NCBI GenBank assembly: GCA_002338445.1
Contig: DDII01000081.1
Span: 17,620 to 56,264, forward strand
Direction: 5' to 3'
Source: Cellvibrionales bacterium UBA1854
GTDB taxonomy: Bacteria > Pseudomonadota > Gammaproteobacteria > Pseudomonadales > Porticoccaceae
DNA: 38,645 bases
This document shows, in pieces, positions 8,213 through 16,204 of this stretch. Both the position numbers and the translations under genes were made by a program. The number at the start of each line of letters is the position of its first letter. The first letter of the stretch is position 1. The notes below the pieces were generated by a model, which did no database searches, had not been told where the DNA came from, and worked only from the letters and a program-made list of their open reading frames with translations.

Positions 8213-9202
8213 CTAATTTAAGCTGTTTAATCCAACGAAGGTGCCACCATTGTTATAGCTTAATTCTCTCATGAGTGCTGCAAATTTAATCGCGCCAGCT
8301 CCTGGTTCCCTTCCTGCAGTAAACTGTACAGGAAACCCTATCGCATGAATTCTTGCGAGACCACCAATTTTACGATCAATTTGATTAATTTGATTCACCA
8401 TGTCAACGACCCGCTTGACTGACCGACCTTGGAAGTCGTCTCCTAATATGTATATGCTAATTTTTCTATCTCGCTCGTAAAAGTCGCGTAGCGCCTCTTC
8501 TATGCCTTCCACAGGGCTGGAATTACTGAATGGAGCCCACTGTTGCAACGTTCTCACGATGTCATCCCTCTGATCAGGATTATCTGTAATCCACTGACCT
8601 CGATAGGCGTCATACATATATTGACCCATGTCATTGAGCACTTGAAGACCTTTTACTTCTGGATATACATCTAAAATGTTGATCATTTCTTTTTTTACTT
8701 TTTCCCAAGCCCTACTTTGCATACTGCCAGATGTATCTATTACAAATATAATGTACTCACTATCGGCGGGAATTCCGCCCACAAGATCGTTTTGACTAAT
8801 AGAGCTAGCTTCTTGTAGACGCAGCATTTCCTCAGAGAGAACCTGTTGAACTAGTTTCAGTTGTTCTTTTTCTTGAGCCAATGATTGAGCATTTTCAGTT
8901 GCTTGGGCCTTGGCAGAAGCTAGTTGCGCCTGTAAGCGGGCAATTCTTTCTCTAAGCTGTGAAAGCTGCTCCTGCTGGGAAACTAGTTGTTCTTCTAACA
9001 GGACTGTATCTCCCCTGATGTCAAAAAGTTCAACCTGAAAAGCTTTGAGTGATCCTACTAGTTGGTCCTTCATATCTTCGATGGTGGCGGGGTCACCAAT
9101 CCTTGCGATCACAAGAAGGAGCACAATTGCCCCGAAACCGCAGCTAATTACGTCCAGGAATGCCAAACTCGCCTCGGAGGTTTGACGCCTTTTAGATTTC
9201 AT
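8213..9202 (-). CDS. Membrane-anchored VWA-domain protein 2 (MotB/ExbD-like topology)
   Basis: The 329-residue protein has a short positively charged N-terminus, one membrane helix (about 13-34) containing FLDVISCGFGAIVLLLVI with Asp17 near its start, a coiled coil (about 55-132, heptad-rich Leu/Gln/Glu) and a von Willebrand factor A domain from about 148. The MIDAS metal site is visible as D156-T-S158-G-S160; the third loop carries ILGDDFQG. The layout, with a single helix carrying an Asp, a linker and a periplasmic domain, matches ExbD/TolR/MotB except that the periplasmic domain is VWA. Gene 9230-10300 is a paralogue with the same helix motif. A MotA/ExbB-family gene lies two genes upstream of that paralogue. 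The VWA domain should bind a protein ligand in a metal-dependent way. Confidence 0.88.
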   Translation of the reverse strand: MKSKRRQTSEASLAFLDVISCGFGAIVLLLVIARIGDPATIEDMKDQLVGSLKAFQVELFDIRGDTVLLEEQLVSQQEQLSQLRERIARLQAQLASAKAQATENAQSLAQEKEQLKLVQQVLSEEMLRLQEASSISQNDLVGGIPADSEYIIFVIDTSGSMQSRAWEKVKKEMINILDVYPEVKGLQVLNDMGQYMYDAYRGQWITDNPDQRDDIVRTLQQWAPFSNSSPVEGIEEALRDFYERDRKISIYILGDDFQGRSVKRVVDMVNQINQIDRKIGGLARIHAIGFPVQFTAGREPGAGAIKFAALMRELSYNNGGTFVGLNSLN

Positions 9203-9229
9203 GTGTCGACCTTGAATCGATTAAACATT

Positions 9230-10300
9230 TTATGGCCAGTCCCGAGAGGGGGCAATAAAGGCTCCCTGAGTATTTAAAGCGAGTTGCCAAAATAAGGCTG
9301 CAGCCTCTGGGTCGCCCTCCATTGGAAATAATATTGTGTTAACTGGGATTCCATCGGGTATCTTTTTGATTGCATTTTGAAAGTATTTTCTTCTTTGGTC
9401 ACCGTCAACCATCGATGAGGAGGGTGCTCGTGCACCCTGTGTTGGTAAACCATCGGTAAGAATAAAGATATTGTCTGGAGATTTGTCAAAGTTATTTATG
9501 CTCACCACCGCATTTTCTAAGCTTGTGCCTGCGGCAGGAGCGAAAGCACGAAGGCCCTCTACCGCGCGTTCTACTGACAATGAGTCGGCGGCGTCTAGCC
9601 ATTCTCCATCGGTGCCGTTAATGGCAGCTGAGACCGACGTGTTAAATATGTACAACTGAAATCTGCTACTGGCAGGGAGCTGTGCCAACAACCATTCTAC
9701 TGTACTCATTGTCCAAACCCATTTTGGAGCAGATTGACGTTGTTGGATATCCATATTGCGTCGAATAATAGCATTAACTACATTATCCGCTAGCATACTT
9801 GCCGAACCATCCACAAATATCAAAACGCGCTCACCACCCAGTTTCAGACCTGTTAAGTACTGCCGGTTACCATCCCCAACAAATTCTCTAACCTTATCGC
9901 CATACTCAATGTCTTCAAGCTCTGCGGTTTCTTTTTCGAGTATTTCAACTTGACGCCGAAGTTCATCGATTTCTTCTTGCGGATCGGTTTGAGTGCTAGT
10001 TTCTGCCTCTTCTAATTCGGTGATAACCCGTCTTGATAGTCCTTGTGCTTCGACCACTTTGGTTTCTAATGCCTCAAGGCTATTCAAGAGTGCTGCTCTT
10101 TGTTCTTTGGCTACTTGAAGATCTTTTTTCAACAACTCCATTTCAGCCGCAGCGTTCGTGTTTGGGTCTTGCACCTCTGACGCGCTGTGCCTAAATATTA
10201 AAAAAAGGAGGGTAACAGCTCCAAACCCACAAGCCATTATGTCTAAAAAGGACAAACTTAACGCGATATTTCGGCGTTGTTTAGGCATCAACCACCTCAA
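9230..10300 (-). CDS. Membrane-anchored VWA-domain protein 1 (MotB/ExbD-like topology)
   Basis: The 356-residue product has the same architecture as its downstream neighbour: a basic N-terminus, a helix with FLDIMACGFGAVTLLFLIF (Asp20), a coiled coil (about 50-132) and a VWA domain from about 156. The MIDAS motif is D164-G-S166-A-S168, with AGTSLENAV supplying the Thr loop and ILTDGLPTQG the Asp loop, so the metal site looks complete. The start may be the Met at residue 5 (MPKQRR, position 10288), giving an 8-nt rather than a 20-nt overlap with the Hsp70-like gene upstream. The shared L-(A/S)-FLD-(V/I)-x-x-CGFGA block suggests both VWA proteins dock in the same channel, perhaps as a heterodimer. 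Confidence 0.88.
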   Translation of the reverse strand: MRWLMPKQRRNIALSLSFLDIMACGFGAVTLLFLIFRHSASEVQDPNTNAAAEMELLKKDLQVAKEQRAALLNSLEALETKVVEAQGLSRRVITELEEAETSTQTDPQEEIDELRRQVEILEKETAELEDIEYGDKVREFVGDGNRQYLTGLKLGGERVLIFVDGSASMLADNVVNAIIRRNMDIQQRQSAPKWVWTMSTVEWLLAQLPASSRFQLYIFNTSVSAAINGTDGEWLDAADSLSVERAVEGLRAFAPAAGTSLENAVVSINNFDKSPDNIFILTDGLPTQGARAPSSSMVDGDQRRKYFQNAIKKIPDGIPVNTILFPMEGDPEAAALFWQLALNTQGAFIAPSRDWP

Positions 10301-11564
10301 TGAGTGCGAGCTGGTGTTCGTCTATCTGGAGAGTTTCGCCAGGTAGCACTTGGTTCGGGAGAAGAGCATAAAGATCCTCTTTTTTTTGGGTGATTGATAA
10401 GTTGCCGTCTTCCAGAGACAAAACTAAATCGGCACCGCTCTGCTCTTTACAGGCGATTGACAACCTATCTTGTGCAAGTGTGAAGCTTAGGACCGAGCTT
10501 AGAGGCCATGCGCATCTGTCGTGTAGAAGGTGTGTCGCAATCCGTCCTCGCGATTTGTCTTTCTGGGTGGATTCCTTATCGTAAGGCAGATCGCTAATAT
10601 GTGAGAGTAAAATCTGGTTTAGCCGTTTAAGAGGTTTTCCCTCTCGTTGTGCTTGCGTTGCAAATCGCATACATTTTCTTTCAATTAAAGAGTCCTCTGG
10701 CACTTTTAATTCCCTTAATGCTGGACATAACAATTTCAGCAGGTCACTTTGAGGCGACAAACACAATTGCTCAGTCTCGTAATCCTTTAAAACGACTTTT
10801 AACGCCTCGAATTTTTGGTCGAGCATTTGTTGTATGTGTTTGAGATTTAAATGCAATGAGAAGTTCGAGTCAGGAGACTTAATATTAATCACGGTCTCTG
10901 AACTCGTTTTGAATTTTTCTAATATGCTTGGTAGCTCATTGAATAGGTTCTGCTGAGCAATTGCAGAGTGCATTGGGTCGTAACGTGTGGCGAGGACAGA
11001 ACGCTCTGAGATATACCTCGCGCAATTTTTCAATAATTGAAGCGAACCAATGTCTGAAACTACTTCACAGTTTAGAATTTGCATGTATTGTCCTGTGTGC
11101 TCTAGGTGAGATATCACCGTTTGATGCCCGTGTATTTGGATGATCGCTCGGTGGTAGTCTTCAGCGTATAAAAGAGCACCTTCAATGACCCCACAGATTT
11201 TGGCCGGCACTGCCTCGACAAGGCCGAGCAGAAGCTGGAGCCGGCGGTCATCGAAGCTGCCAGGGATTGCAACTAGGAGCTCAGGTGAGTCGATCTTTGA
11301 AAGCAACTCGGTAAGTTGGAAAAAAGATAGATCTGCATGATGTCGCGCCCAGCGCGTTGGTTTATCCAACGGTTTTTCATCCAACTGATCCCAGTTTCTT
11401 GTGTAGCTGTTCTGCGGCTCCAACCATGCGAGCTGTCTCGCTTCTTCTCCTGAAATCAGCCCTACCTCAGATATATGCACATAAGCGGGTGATTCGTAGC
11501 TCCGTCCATCCTCAACAAACATCTGAAGGCTCTGTCCATTAAAAACCAGCGTTGCCAGTGTCAT
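10281..11564 (-). CDS. Degenerate Hsp70/actin-fold protein with FHA-like C-terminus
   Basis: I infer the fold from the segment LLVAIPGSFDDRRLQLLLG (about 96-114) followed by AKICGVIEGALLYA. It aligns with the Hsp70/FtsA pattern 'vtVPa.f.d.qr....A...AG......i.Ep.AAal.y'. The phosphate-1 loop expected at the N-terminus (DxGTTxS) is replaced by LVFNGQSLQMF, and the phosphate-2 loop (DxGGGT) by IIQIHGHQTV, so ATP binding is doubtful. The final ~70 residues end in LPGETLQIDEHQLALIEV, which resembles the last strands of an FHA domain. No signal peptide is seen, so it is probably cytoplasmic. It sits between the channel gene (9-nt gap) and VWA protein 1 (overlap), as would suit a cytoplasmic adaptor or assembly factor. 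Confidence 0.75.
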   Translation of the reverse strand: MTLATLVFNGQSLQMFVEDGRSYESPAYVHISEVGLISGEEARQLAWLEPQNSYTRNWDQLDEKPLDKPTRWARHHADLSFFQLTELLSKIDSPELLVAIPGSFDDRRLQLLLGLVEAVPAKICGVIEGALLYAEDYHRAIIQIHGHQTVISHLEHTGQYMQILNCEVVSDIGSLQLLKNCARYISERSVLATRYDPMHSAIAQQNLFNELPSILEKFKTSSETVINIKSPDSNFSLHLNLKHIQQMLDQKFEALKVVLKDYETEQLCLSPQSDLLKLLCPALRELKVPEDSLIERKCMRFATQAQREGKPLKRLNQILLSHISDLPYDKESTQKDKSRGRIATHLLHDRCAWPLSSVLSFTLAQDRLSIACKEQSGADLVLSLEDGNLSITQKKEDLYALLPNQVLPGETLQIDEHQLALIEVVDA

Positions 11565-11573
11565 ACTTTGTAC

Positions 11574-12365
11574 CTAAACCTTGAGGAAACGGAGTAGTTG
11601 GGTTTCACAGTGACGTTGTGAATCATGGACGAGGCGCTCCTGTATTAATTGGAGTTGGTGCATAAAAAACATCACTACCATGCTGATTAGTAGCGCGACA
11701 AATGTGGAATTAAATGCAACTCCGAGGCTACTGGTAACGCCAGCGATATTCCCCTGCATGGCTTCATGGGCCTGACCTAGTGCTGCACCGATCCCTCTTA
11801 CAGTACCAATGAAGCCAATCGACGGTATCGCCCAGGTAATGTATCGGATCATCGATAACTCAGAGTCAAGGCGTTCGCTCTCAGTGTCACAGACCGCAGC
11901 CACTGCGTCGTTTGCAGACTGAATGTTTCCAGTCATTTGGAAGCGCATGAGCGCTGATTGTAACGCCCTTGGAAGCAAGAGGTTGCGTTGTTCTTCTGCC
12001 AACGATTCAAGAGGTTTTGTAAATTGATCTACGTCCTCAACCAGTATCCTCGAGCCCTCCCTCACATTGATTAACGCGCGGTTTAACAAAGCTTGTTCTT
12101 TGAAGATAGACCGAGCCTTATATCCCATAATAGCGAAGGCCCATACCATTAGTATAAAACAGGATTCCTGCTCAAGATCCTTGATTACGACAAAGATAGA
12201 GCGAGGTACCACATAATTACCGTCTACTGAAGCCCGATCTACTTGTTGACGGATAATTACATCTGCATTTGGTCTGATCAAAGTCACGAAAATTGTATGT
12301 ATAACGATAAATGCTAGTAATAATGTGACCAATTGGTAGTACAGTTCGTTCGTATCTCTTTTCAT
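11574..12365 (-). CDS. MotA/TolQ/ExbB proton-channel family protein
   Basis: This 263-residue inner-membrane protein has hydrophobic segments at about 9-31 and 69-84, a polar stretch, then the two diagnostic channel helices at about 172-197 (TWAIPSIGFIGTVRGIGAAL) and 207-236 (VTSSLGVAFNSTFVALLIS). The PxxGxxGTVxG motif and the polar residues T188 and T221 correspond to the ion-pathway positions of ExbB and TolQ. In known systems such proteins form pentamers around two single-helix B subunits whose Asp takes up the ion. Here the only such candidates are the two VWA proteins encoded just downstream. It lacks the large cytoplasmic tail of ZorA and is not a flagellar MotA by context, since no intact motility gene is present. 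The stop is 9 nt before the next start. Confidence 0.88.
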   Translation of the reverse strand: MKRDTNELYYQLVTLLLAFIVIHTIFVTLIRPNADVIIRQQVDRASVDGNYVVPRSIFVVIKDLEQESCFILMVWAFAIMGYKARSIFKEQALLNRALINVREGSRILVEDVDQFTKPLESLAEEQRNLLLPRALQSALMRFQMTGNIQSANDAVAAVCDTESERLDSELSMIRYITWAIPSIGFIGTVRGIGAALGQAHEAMQGNIAGVTSSLGVAFNSTFVALLISMVVMFFMHQLQLIQERLVHDSQRHCETQLLRFLKV

Positions 12366-12390
12366 CGTTTAATCCAACTCTCTGGCGGTT

Positions 12391-12615
12391 TTAAATATCT
12401 GCAGGCAAGGGTACGGGAAAATCCTCTGATATTTCCTCGGAAGGCTTGAACTCTTCGTTTTTTTGGTTCTCATCGATCCTTTTTTCTTTTTCAGTATTAC
12501 TTTTTATCCCCGATTCAACCGCTGCTTGATCGTCTTTTCTTTCCTCATCAGATTGGGCGAGGCAGGAGAAATAAAACAATGTTGGGATTGTGAATGACAA
12601 AATAATCCTGATCAT
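12391..12615 (-). CDS. Small exported charged protein
   Basis: This 74-residue protein has an N-terminal hydrophobic export signal (IILSFTIPTLFYFSCLA) and then a very hydrophilic, Glu/Lys-rich and probably disordered tail. FSC-LAQ may be a weak lipobox but departs from consensus, so cleavage by signal peptidase I is equally possible. Its ATG overlaps the stop of the PEGA/FGE gene by one base (TAATG), implying translational coupling, and the channel gene starts 25 nt later. No family is recognised. It could be a small accessory subunit or spacer of the complex. Confidence 0.65.
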   Translation of the reverse strand: MIRIILSFTIPTLFYFSCLAQSDEERKDDQAAVESGIKSNTEKEKRIDENQKNEEFKPSEEISEDFPVPLPADI

Positions 12616-14723
12616 TATTCTTTAGTAATCCTATCCACATATCTAGCAATCCGAAAACCTAAATCAATGCGCGGATCATTTCCATGGTCCCGGTAAGTGA
12701 GCCGTAATTCTGATCTTGATCCCATTGCCCAGCTAGCACCCCTGATCACATGTCGGGTCCCTTCCTCGGGACCCTTGAAATCTATCAAGGGTTCCCCTCG
12801 ATGGGGTTGCAGATTATAATAATCGTTAACCCACTCGGCCACATTTCCACCTATGTTATACAGCCCCTTCTTATTCGAGGCAAATGTCCCTGTTGGAGCA
12901 GAAACTGGATACCCATCTGTATAGCTGATTAATTTAAATCTCACTAGTTTTGCAGCTGATGTATCGGCGTAGTTCCCAACCACTCGGTCAGGAGGAAAGC
13001 GGTCGTTTCCCCAAGGATAAATTTGAGTAGAACCGCTAGCACCCGTCCTCGCCGCCCACGACCATTCTGCCTCGGTCGGAAGACGGTACCCATTTGATGA
13101 CCAATCTATGCCAGTAAACCCTTGTAGACACGTGGTGTTCCCATTTAAGTCACAATCATAAATATAGAATGGTGAAAGCCCATCTTGTTTACTGAGCCAG
13201 TTACAAAATCTTATGGCGTCTACCCAAGAAACATTGACTACGGGTTGGTCCTCCATATCAAGGGTCTTCCCGGAAATTGCTGATGAGCTGTGGGTTGTTT
13301 TCCACGTGCGAAATTGTCGATTTGAGACTTCGGTTTCCCCGATGTAAAAAGGTCTTTGCAGTGCTACAGACCGTTCGATCTCGTTTGCTCGTCGTCCAGG
13401 TTGTCTTCGGGGTGCTCCCATTGAGAATGGCGCTTTTGGACGCATTAATAATAACTGTATGTTGCCAACCGTCTTTATTCGATTAGGACGTGTTGACCAA
13501 TACGCTTCTTCTTCCGTCAGGAGGGTGACTGAAAGAGCCTGCTGCTGTGATGGTTGCGGTAATACTTTAAATGTTTCAGTTCGATATCCTTCCTGCTCTA
13601 CCCTGAGTTCATGTTGCCTCGATGGTAACCGAAGAGTTTGCGATCCGGTTCTCGAAAACTTGCTGTCAACGTATACCTTTGCTCCCTCGGGGGATACGGA
13701 AAGTGCAATTTCTCCGATGTCCTCTTGCAACGTTAACTGTAACTCCAGTACTTGATCGGAGGCAACAGTGAACCTGTAGGGTTTTTTGATATATCCATCC
13801 ATCATCACATCGATTTTGTGTTTTTGCTCGGGACGTACTGGAATCTTGAGTGGCGTAATTCCTTGAAAATTACCATTGAGCGTCATACTTGCGCCAGTGG
13901 GAACAGTTTCTAGCTGCAGATATCCGTCCGCTGTGACTAGGGAAACTGGCGGGTAAACCTGGGTTTCGCCGGCAGGAACACTTAATGTACCCGACCAATT
14001 ATTAAATCCGCTTTTTTTGAGCAAGATGGAACTACCTGACTGTAAAACCTCAGCACTGGTAGGCGTATTACCTACAAATTTATCATCCACCCAAAGCTCA
14101 GCGGCACTCGGCACAGAGTCAATTTTCAGAGTTCCCCAGCCGGGTTGCAGCTCAACCGACAGGGTTTGTGTTGTGCCTAGGCCGATAATGTCAACGTCAT
14201 ATTTTGAATCCAAGTACCTGGTTTTGGAGAGGACGATTTGGTGAGTGCCTTTTTTAAGTCCTTTGATTACTCCAGGTAGGATGGTGACGGATGGCGCACC
14301 ATCGACCCGAGCAGTTATTTCCGTCAATGTTGATTCAACTTGTAATTGTCCGGGAAGGGGTTCTAACACCACGTTCAATTGTTGCTCGTTGTTTGAGGAC
14401 ACTTCAAGATCCATATCATATGGTTTATAACCCTTGGCAGTTACCTTTACTTCATATTTTCCTGGGAGCAAGAGATAGTTTGATCCGATTCTAAACGATA
14501 TACCTGATAACTCGATGCGGCTGTCTGGAGGCGTGGTGGTAATGATTACTGGACTTGCTGATGCAAGGTAGAGCATCACAAGTGAGGCTGCTGCGAGGGT
14601 AATAGCCAAAACCCATAAACCTATGGAAACTTTACCCCTCTGTTGTCTGGTCTCACCATCCAAAGGTAAAAATTTTGTGGGCTTAAGGTTTTCCTCCACT
14701 ACTTCCCGATCTGTTGAGTTCAT
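12615..14723 (-). CDS. PEGA-repeat membrane protein with FGE/SUMF1-type pseudoenzyme domain
   Basis: The 702-residue protein has a short cytoplasmic N-terminus, one membrane helix (about 32-53) and a large periplasmic part. Five tandem PEGA-like beta repeats of about 70 residues cover about 55-400; PGKYEVKVTAKGY, VDDKFVGNTPTS and PEGAKVYVDSKF are typical pieces. A formylglycine-generating-enzyme (SUMF1/EgtB) fold follows from about 425 (PFYIGETEVSNRQF, GYRLPTEAEWSWAAR, YPWGN, NIGGNVAEWVNDYY, VIRGASWAMGSRSELRLTYR, GFRIAR). The catalytic cysteine pair expected after the RGGSW motif is absent; only Gly, Ser, Arg and Leu are found there. A Cys pair in YDCDLNGNTTC probably forms a structural disulfide. 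A binding or scaffold role fits better than sulfatase modification, and I see no sulfatase gene here. Confidence 0.9.
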   Translation of the reverse strand: MNSTDREVVEENLKPTKFLPLDGETRQQRGKVSIGLWVLAITLAAASLVMLYLASASPVIITTTPPDSRIELSGISFRIGSNYLLLPGKYEVKVTAKGYKPYDMDLEVSSNNEQQLNVVLEPLPGQLQVESTLTEITARVDGAPSVTILPGVIKGLKKGTHQIVLSKTRYLDSKYDVDIIGLGTTQTLSVELQPGWGTLKIDSVPSAAELWVDDKFVGNTPTSAEVLQSGSSILLKKSGFNNWSGTLSVPAGETQVYPPVSLVTADGYLQLETVPTGASMTLNGNFQGITPLKIPVRPEQKHKIDVMMDGYIKKPYRFTVASDQVLELQLTLQEDIGEIALSVSPEGAKVYVDSKFSRTGSQTLRLPSRQHELRVEQEGYRTETFKVLPQPSQQQALSVTLLTEEEAYWSTRPNRIKTVGNIQLLLMRPKAPFSMGAPRRQPGRRANEIERSVALQRPFYIGETEVSNRQFRTWKTTHSSSAISGKTLDMEDQPVVNVSWVDAIRFCNWLSKQDGLSPFYIYDCDLNGNTTCLQGFTGIDWSSNGYRLPTEAEWSWAARTGASGSTQIYPWGNDRFPPDRVVGNYADTSAAKLVRFKLISYTDGYPVSAPTGTFASNKKGLYNIGGNVAEWVNDYYNLQPHRGEPLIDFKGPEEGTRHVIRGASWAMGSRSELRLTYRDHGNDPRIDLGFRIARYVDRITKE

Positions 14724-14803
14724 ATCCTCGCCTGAGCTGCAATGATTGCTGATGATTTGTGGTAAGCTTCATTTACTGTTCATGGAATATCGCATCACTG
14801 GAT

Positions 14804-16204
14804 TTATATTGTCTCACTACAACGAACATCAATAGGCACATTATTTGAGCCGATATCGATCGTAAATTCTATCAAAACGTCTCGAAATCCGGTTCTAGCG
14901 CCAAGAATGCTATATTTTCCAGGACGCAAGGACACCGTTTTACGCGCAAAAACCCCGAGCTTTGTTACGCGAAGAAGGGTAACCTCAGTTTGACCATCTG
15001 ACTGAAAGATAACCTCAGTGGCAGTCTGTGACTGCTCAAGTAATTTCTCTAGATCTCTAATTTGACTTAATAACTTGGGTGTCTCAATGTCGCTAGATGC
15101 GATTCCGAGGAGATTGTCTAGTAAGACTTTCGCTTCTTCATAGGTCTTTTTATCAGCCAAGGCCAGCGGAGTTGACAATATAGCGTTGGTTTGACGATCT
15201 AAGTCACTACGAATTGAGGCATTAATCTTTTTGACTCTTGGTTGGACTAGGGTGCCGTCAAGTTGGATTAGGTCATTATAGACTTGCAACGCTTGAGCCC
15301 AATTCTCGTCCAATTCCAGCTTTCTGGCTCGTTCCATTTTTATTTTTACTTCATATTGTTGTTTTCGCGTCTCAAGTAGCAGCAACGCCTTGTCGACGGA
15401 TATTTTGCTTTTATCCAGTGTCGCTGCTGATATAAATGCATTCCTGGCGCCTTGAAACTGATTTTTTTCGAGTTTATCCCATCCAAGGCTCATAAGTGAT
15501 TGAAAATCTCGATCCAGAAGGGTTTTGTTAATCTTTTTAAGCGCTGTTTTAGCTGGAAAAAAATTATCATCGAGTGCTAATGCTAATTGGTATTGGCGCT
15601 TAGCCAAGTCCAACTTACCAGCATCCTGATGTACAGTTGCGTCCCGGAAATGCACAAGGACCTTCGGCAGTGATTCACTTCTCCTCAAGAGCAAGGTGGC
15701 TTGAGGATTATCAGGTGCTATTGTGATAGCAGTTTGGGCATATTTTTGAGCCTCATACACTTCTCCTTGAAGGATACTTTTCAATCCACTTTTTATGCTA
15801 GCATCGAGCGTGGCCTCGGCGGTGTTCTCCAACGCTCTGAGTCTTGAGAGTGCGAGATTATACTGTGCGATCGCTTGCTGATACTTGGTGTCCAAGTACA
15901 ATTGGTCACCAATTTCAATTAATTTAAGTGACTCAAAAAAATCAACTTGCCCCCATTTTCTGACTCCGCGTGCAGCTAATGAGTCTCTCATTGTGATTAT
16001 TTGAGCCAGTAACTCTTGCGAAGTAAGGCGATACTTTTGCTTTTCAGCTAACTGAGAGGGAGTTAGCTGTGGTACTTGTGGGCTGCTTTCAATTGGATTT
16101 TCTTTGATCGTAAATAACGGGTCATCTACCACTTTTGGGAGTACAAAAGCTATGGTTACCGAAATAGAAATAAGCGTTAGAAGTGTTAACTGTTTTCTAT
16201 TCAT
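14804..16204 (-). CDS. Membrane-anchored TPR-like protein with PEGA-like tail
   Basis: Starting at MNRKQL, the product is 466 residues: a membrane anchor (LTLLTLISISVTIAFVLP), a Pro/Gln-rich linker, then helical repeats of TPR type (for example YQQAIAQYNLALSRL, YEAQKYAQTAITIAPDNPQA, LDLAKRQYQLALALDDNFFPA, NAFISAATLDKS). The last ~60 residues are beta-rich with LRPGKYSILGARTGFRDV, close to the PEGA consensus and so like its downstream neighbour. I prefer the ATG at 16204, which overlaps the previous stop by 8 nt (ATGAATAG) and puts the anchor right at the N-terminus; a start at 16231 would add nine residues. An 80-nt gap follows, the largest inside the run. Likely a periplasmic scaffold. Confidence 0.8.
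   Translation of the reverse strand: MNRKQLTLLTLISISVTIAFVLPKVVDDPLFTIKENPIESSPQVPQLTPSQLAEKQKYRLTSQELLAQIITMRDSLAARGVRKWGQVDFFESLKLIEIGDQLYLDTKYQQAIAQYNLALSRLRALENTAEATLDASIKSGLKSILQGEVYEAQKYAQTAITIAPDNPQATLLLRRSESLPKVLVHFRDATVHQDAGKLDLAKRQYQLALALDDNFFPAKTALKKINKTLLDRDFQSLMSLGWDKLEKNQFQGARNAFISAATLDKSKISVDKALLLLETRKQQYEVKIKMERARKLELDENWAQALQVYNDLIQLDGTLVQPRVKKINASIRSDLDRQTNAILSTPLALADKKTYEEAKVLLDNLLGIASSDIETPKLLSQIRDLEKLLEQSQTATEVIFQSDGQTEVTLLRVTKLGVFARKTVSLRPGKYSILGARTGFRDVLIEFTIDIGSNNVPIDVRCSETI

Noticed and set aside
8213..12365. Zorya-type anti-phage defence system (ZorA/ZorB motor)
   Set aside because: The channel lacks ZorA's long cytoplasmic tail, the partners carry VWA rather than an OmpA-like peptidoglycan-binding domain, and no ZorC/ZorD/ZorE-like gene is present.
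8213..12365. Bat aerotolerance-type operon with VWA proteins
   Set aside because: No MoxR ATPase, DUF58 or BatD-like gene; the VWA proteins have an N-terminal Asp-bearing helix and coiled coil, unlike BatA/BatB.
12615..14723. Active sulfatase-modifying enzyme
   Set aside because: The catalytic cysteine pair is absent and no sulfatase is encoded nearby.
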